DNA of 9,531 bases, from the NCBI GenBank assembly GCA_030149585.1, contig JASFBJ010000135.1, forward strand, positions 1-9,531, written 5' to 3'. The DNA is from Desulfobacterales bacterium. GTDB lineage: Bacteria > Desulfobacterota > Desulfobacteria > Desulfobacterales > JASFBJ01. Both the position numbers and the translations under genes were made by a program. Position 1 is the first letter of the stretch. Every line of letters begins with the position of its first letter. The notes beneath the pieces were generated by a model. It ran no database searches and was not told where the DNA came from. It was given only the letters and a program-made list of their open reading frames with translations. Positions 6,648 through 9,531 of the stretch are shown one piece after another.

Positions 6648-8676
6648 CGCTGTCTAATATTTTGCGAATCAGCATGGCAAGATCATTTATGATAATCGGC
6701 TTTACCAGAAAACCCTTGATGCCAAGTGATTCAACATTTTCTTCAGTCATGCTTTTACTGAATCCAGTACAAAGGATGATTGGAAGATTGGAACGGATTT
6801 CCAATAATTTTTTGGACAGTACCTTTCCAGTCATATCCGGCATAGTCAGGTCGGTTATTACCATATCAAATTTTTGGGGCTGGGCGCGAAAAATCTCCAA
6901 AGCCTCAATACTGCTGGTTCGGGCTGTAACCTGATAGCCCAAATTTTCCAGAATTTTTTGTTCCATGGTAACTATCAACTTTTCATCATCAACTATCAAA
7001 ATATGTTCATGTCCCCTTGGAAGGGTTTTATTTATTAAAGCTGCTGGTTCAGTAAGCAGCTTGTCGGCCATGGGCAGGTAAATATAAAAATCAGTTCCTT
7101 TGCCCAACTCAGTTTCAACCAGGATATTGCCCTTATATCCTTTAACAATGCCATGAACCATAGCTAGTCCCAGCCCGGTTCCTTTGCCCTCTTTTTTGCT
7201 TGTAAAATAAGGATCAAAAATTCTTTCTTTAACAGCTTGATTCATACCACATCCAGTATCGCTTACCTTAAGGCAAAGATATTGTCCAGGGGCAATATCC
7301 CAGTTTGTCAGATCTTCAGGTTTTAATTTAACTTCATTAAGGCTGACGGTCAGGACACCTCCGCTTTCCTCCATGGCATGAAAGGCATTGGTACATAGAT
7401 TCATTAATATCTGGTGAATTCTGGTGGGATCAGCCATTATCGGCCCGCAATTTTTTGTGATATTCTGACGGATTTCAATAGTTGCCGGCAGTGAAGCTCT
7501 GATAAGTTTCAGGGCTTCATTTATTACGAGTCGAACCTTTAATAGTTGTAATTCCTGTTCATGCTGCCGACTGAAGGTCAGTATCTGCTGAACCAGATCC
7601 CTTGCCCGCATTGAACCTTTTAAGGCTTCATTGAGGTATTTTCGCGGAATGCTGTCCTCCGGCAGCATATTGATCGACATTTCAGTATAGCCCACAATTG
7701 GGAAAAGAATATTATTAAAGTCATGAGCAATGCCTCCGGCAAGGGTACCTATGGCCTCCATTTTCTGGGATTGAAGAAGCTGGTTTTCCATTTTCTTTCT
7801 CGCTGTTATATCTCTGGCTTCAACCACAATATATATAATTTCATTTTTTGAATTATAATTTGGGTGCATACTATATTCCACCCAAATTTTTTTACAGTCT
7901 GCTGAGCGGGCGGAAATAATATTTGAAAATGTTTTACCCGAGGCACATTTTTCAATATCTTTTTGAATTATAGCTACAGTTTTATCATCATAATTCCATG
8001 AAATGCAGTCACAGAACTGATTGCCGATAATTATTTCCCGCTTGAAACCAAAAAAAATTAAAAAAGTATTATTGGTAAATACTATACTCCCTTTTGGGGA
8101 TAAAATAACGATCATTGTAACCATGTCGTTGAAAGTGCTTGAAAAAAAATGTCGGCTTTTGTTAAGCGAGAGCTCAACGCTTTTGCGTTCTTCTATCTCA
8201 TTTTGAAGGTTTTTTATTGCAAGGTGCAGTTGCCGAGTACGTTCATCAACCATTTCTTCAAGACCGGCTTGATGCTTTTTCAGCTCAAGCTCCCCTTTTT
8301 TGATTCTCAGAGCGTTATTGATGGTAATGGGCAGGGTTTTAAGATAATAGCCGTCAGGATCTTTAATAAGATAATCCGTTGCTCCGGCTTTCATAGCTTT
8401 AACTGCTAAATCTTCTGTGCCGGTCCCGGTGATAATTATAGTTGGAATATCTTCAGGTATTGATTTAAATAGATCAAAAGCAGTTCCATCACCAAGATCA
8501 TAATCGGTCAGAATTATATCAAAATCACTTTTTTCAATGGCCTGTTTTGCGCTGGAAAAAGAGTTTTTTATTGAATAATCATAAGTAATTTGTTCTTTTT
8601 TAACAAACCTTTGAAACATCATTTGGTCTGTTTTATTATCTTCCACAAAAAGAAGTTTTATGATCTTATTTTTCAT
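6640..8676 (-). CDS. Hybrid sensor histidine kinase, REC-PAS-HisKA-HATPase-REC
   Basis: A 678-residue soluble phosphorelay protein. The N-terminal receiver (about 5-122) has acidic E12/D13, phospho-acceptor D58 (LTDYDLGDG), T83 and K105. A coiled coil at about 125-175 leads to a PAS domain (about 176-295). The transmitter has H318 in GTLAGGIAHDFNNIL (310-324), N-box NLCTNAF (426-432), G1 SDTGCG (472-477), F-box FDPYF (487-491) and G2 GKGTGLGLA (497-505). The C-terminal receiver (about 557-675) has D563/D564, phospho-acceptor D609 (ITDLTMPDMTG), T637 and K659. All catalytic residues are present, so it should autophosphorylate and pass phosphate on. There is no transmembrane segment or HPt domain. 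The start is supported by AAGGAG (8685-8690), 8 nt before the ATG. It lies between a response regulator (15-nt gap) and the giant kinase (34-nt gap). The ligand of the PAS domain is unknown. Confidence 0.95.
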   Translation of the reverse strand: MKNKIIKLLFVEDNKTDQMMFQRFVKKEQITYDYSIKNSFSSAKQAIEKSDFDIILTDYDLGDGTAFDLFKSIPEDIPTIIITGTGTEDLAVKAMKAGATDYLIKDPDGYYLKTLPITINNALRIKKGELELKKHQAGLEEMVDERTRQLHLAIKNLQNEIEERKSVELSLNKSRHFFSSTFNDMVTMIVILSPKGSIVFTNNTFLIFFGFKREIIIGNQFCDCISWNYDDKTVAIIQKDIEKCASGKTFSNIISARSADCKKIWVEYSMHPNYNSKNEIIYIVVEARDITARKKMENQLLQSQKMEAIGTLAGGIAHDFNNILFPIVGYTEMSINMLPEDSIPRKYLNEALKGSMRARDLVQQILTFSRQHEQELQLLKVRLVINEALKLIRASLPATIEIRQNITKNCGPIMADPTRIHQILMNLCTNAFHAMEESGGVLTVSLNEVKLKPEDLTNWDIAPGQYLCLKVSDTGCGMNQAVKERIFDPYFTSKKEGKGTGLGLAMVHGIVKGYKGNILVETELGKGTDFYIYLPMADKLLTEPAALINKTLPRGHEHILIVDDEKLIVTMEQKILENLGYQVTARTSSIEALEIFRAQPQKFDMVITDLTMPDMTGKVLSKKLLEIRSNLPIILCTGFSKSMTEENVESLGIKGFLVKPIIINDLAMLIRKILDSAP

Positions 8677-8691
8677 GGGAGCTTCTCCTTT

Positions 8692-9102
8692 CTATGGCTG
8701 TTCACTGGCGGTCCAGTAAATATCAATGACCCGTATAACCTCAATGAATTTTTTATAATCAGCTGGTTTTAGCATATATCCGGCTATACCAAGACCAAAG
8801 CTGTCCAGCTTGTCCTGTTCTTCTTTTGAGGAAGTCAGAACCACAACCGGTAAAACTTTAAGCCTGTCATTTTTTTTGATAATTTTTAAAAATTCAATGC
8901 CGTTCATTTTAGGCATATTGATATCCAGAAGAATAAGGCAGGGGAGTTCATTATCAATTTTATTGAGGTGATTTAAAGCTTCTTCGCCGTTTCCTGTAAT
9001 TTCAAGGTGGTTTGTAATTTTCAGATCTTTTATGGCGCGCTGCACTGTCATTACATCAATTTTGTCATCTTCCACCAATAAAATGGGTTTGCTGCCTTTC
9101 AT
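8692..9102 (-). CDS. Single-domain response regulator, Rcp1/CheY-like
   Basis: A 136-residue stand-alone receiver domain with no output domain. Key residues are all present: E11/D12/D13 acidic pocket, phospho-acceptor D60 in LILLDINMPKMNG (56-68), T90 in PVVVLTSS (85-92) and K112 in LKP (111-113). The VEDDKIDV start and the NMPKMNGIEFL segment are typical of Rcp1-type regulators, small receivers often encoded beside phytochrome-like histidine kinases with an SHDLK/Q H-box. The third gene of this operon has such an H-box. GGGAGG (9109-9114) stands 6 nt before the ATG. It is the first gene of the operon, and its stop is followed 15 nt later by the hybrid kinase start. It probably acts as a phosphate shuttle or protein-binding switch, either from H1511 of the giant kinase or H318 of the hybrid. 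Confidence 0.94.
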   Translation of the reverse strand: MKGSKPILLVEDDKIDVMTVQRAIKDLKITNHLEITGNGEEALNHLNKIDNELPCLILLDINMPKMNGIEFLKIIKKNDRLKVLPVVVLTSSKEEQDKLDSFGLGIAGYMLKPADYKKFIEVIRVIDIYWTASEQP

Positions 9103-9181
9103 ATATTTCCTCCCTTTTGGGGCGTCACATCTGATGATATATAATTTTTTTGAGCATAACCTAAAAGATCAGGAAGAACAG

Positions 9182-9238
9182 ATCCTGTTTTTAAAAAGAA
9201 CGTAAGAGGATGGTGAGATTAGAAGTAAAAAACAGGAT
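9182..9238. repeat. Perfect 11-bp inverted repeat between tRNA-Pro and the operon
   Basis: ATCCTGTTTTT (9182-9192) and AAAAACAGGAT (9228-9238) are exact reverse complements separated by 35 nt. A further CAGGA (9170-9174) can pair with TCCTG (9183-9187), giving a competing small hairpin that on the plus strand is followed by T5. The repeat lies in the 176-nt spacer, downstream of the tRNA and upstream of the response-regulator gene on the minus strand. It could form a leader or trailer RNA structure. It is not a standard terminator, because the loop is long and the stem AT-rich. No function is claimed. Confidence 0.6.
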
Positions 9239-9278
9239 TATTTTAATATACGGGTTTTCTTTAAAATAATAAAAAAAT

Positions 9279-9355
9279 TGGTCGGGGCGAGAAGATTTGA
9301 ACTTCCGACCCCTTGAACCCCATTCAAGTGCGCTACCAGACTGCGCTACGCCCCG
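9279..9355 (-). tRNA. tRNA-Pro, anticodon GGG, with encoded CCA
   Basis: The 77-nt minus-strand sequence folds as a full cloverleaf. Acceptor CGGGGCG (9349-9355) pairs with CGCCCCG (9283-9289), followed by discriminator A and genomically encoded CCA (9279-9281). The D arm is GCGC/GCGC. The anticodon stem CTTGA/TCAAG encloses loop ATGGGGT, giving anticodon GGG (proline, CCC/CCU codons). The T arm GGAAG/CTTCT holds TTCAAAT and has one G-T pair. The body closely resembles bacterial tRNA-Pro(GGG). T7 follows shortly after CCA on the minus strand (9271-9277) and may aid 3' end formation. Confidence 0.97.
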
Positions 9356-9366
9356 ACAATTTAATA

Positions 9367-9395
9367 TTTCTAACATTTTGATTTAAGGGTGTCAA
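9367..9395 (-). promoter_or_regulatory. Sigma-70 type promoter of tRNA-Pro
   Basis: On the minus strand a consensus -35 TTGACA (9390-9395) is followed by a 17-nt spacer and a -10 TAGAAA (9367-9372), which matches TATAAT at four of six positions. The tRNA begins 11 nt after the -10, so the primary transcript would have a leader of only a few bases. The spacing and perfect -35 make this convincing. Confidence 0.7.
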
Positions 9396-9531
9396 TAATG
9401 GAATTGGATGTTAGCAAAAACTATATTATTAGGGGTTGACTCTGATCAAATAGAGTAGTTTTATGATTTGTCTTTTTTTGATAAGGAACGAGGACGAAAT
9501 AACATCCACAAGTAGGCGCACAGATTTAGGT
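9396..9531. other. Intergenic right end without a defensible gene; weak plus-strand promoter-like site
   Basis: No convincing coding region is seen. On the plus strand TTGACT (9436-9441) is followed after 17 nt by TTTTAT (9459-9464), or after 20 nt by a better TATGAT (9462-9467); either is a weak promoter match. Between these boxes sits the inverted pair ACTCT (9439-9443) / AGAGT (9452-9456), which could be an operator or chance. The last 45 nt are less AT-rich than the preceding stretch and might be the leader of a plus-strand gene beyond the edge. Confidence 0.3.

Noticed and set aside
9182..9355. Genomic-island attachment site at the 3' end of tRNA-Pro
   Set aside because: No integrase gene and no second copy of the tRNA 3' end is present in the window, so nothing supports integration here.
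9191..9376. 61-aa minus-strand ORF containing RGVAQSGSALEWGSRGRKFKSSRPD
   Set aside because: It is the translation of the tRNA-Pro gene itself, a well-known type of spurious protein; the cloverleaf explains the sequence fully.
9463..9531. Plus-strand ATG followed by 23 open codons to the window edge
   Set aside because: There is no ribosome site, the ATG overlaps the putative -10 region, and the length is too short to judge as coding.
1..9531. CRISPR array or regularly spaced direct repeats
   Set aside because: No repeat-spacer periodicity was seen on either strand; the repeats present are single inverted pairs.

Overview
This window reads like an AT-rich genome of the Desulfobacterota (former Deltaproteobacteria), perhaps the Desulfobacterales. 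The guess rests on gene content: a giant HstK-type Ser/Thr-His kinase, hybrid sensor kinases, a Schlafen-like AlbA_2 protein and IS200-type debris. No marker gene proves it, and the placement is an inference.

Layout, left to right. Positions 1-1006 (minus) hold most of an AlbA_2/GHKL-type putative regulator that runs off the left edge. A possible 37-codon gene (1009-1122, minus) lies 2 nt upstream of it. Next come the left end and first ~31 codons of an IS200/IS605 transposase (about 1124-1273, plus), cut off and joined to unrelated sequence up to 1375. From 9102 down to 1416 the minus strand carries one compact three-gene signalling operon: a single-domain Rcp1-like response regulator (8692-9102), a REC-PAS-histidine kinase-REC hybrid (6640-8676), and a 1729-residue kinase-like/ATPase/GAF/histidine kinase protein (1416-6605). 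Gaps between them are only 15 and 34 nt. Upstream lies a 176-nt spacer with a perfect 11-bp inverted repeat, then tRNA-Pro(GGG) on the minus strand (9279-9355) with a recognisable promoter. The last ~135 nt hold no gene I can defend.

How the genes may work together: the operon encodes two transmitter domains and three receiver domains but no DNA-binding or other recognisable output domain. The big kinase has no receiver of its own, and its H-box resembles that of phytochrome-like kinases, whose usual partners are Rcp1-type regulators like the first gene product. A phosphotransfer network that ends in protein-protein signalling is therefore likely, though this is inferred. The most notable features are the N-terminal Ser/Thr-kinase-like domain of the 1729-aa protein, which has lost the catalytic Asp of the HRD motif (HKS) and has DDV in place of DFG, so it looks like a pseudokinase; a possible RBS-masking helix at the junction of the last two operon genes; and three A9 tracts clustered in the GAF-coding region.
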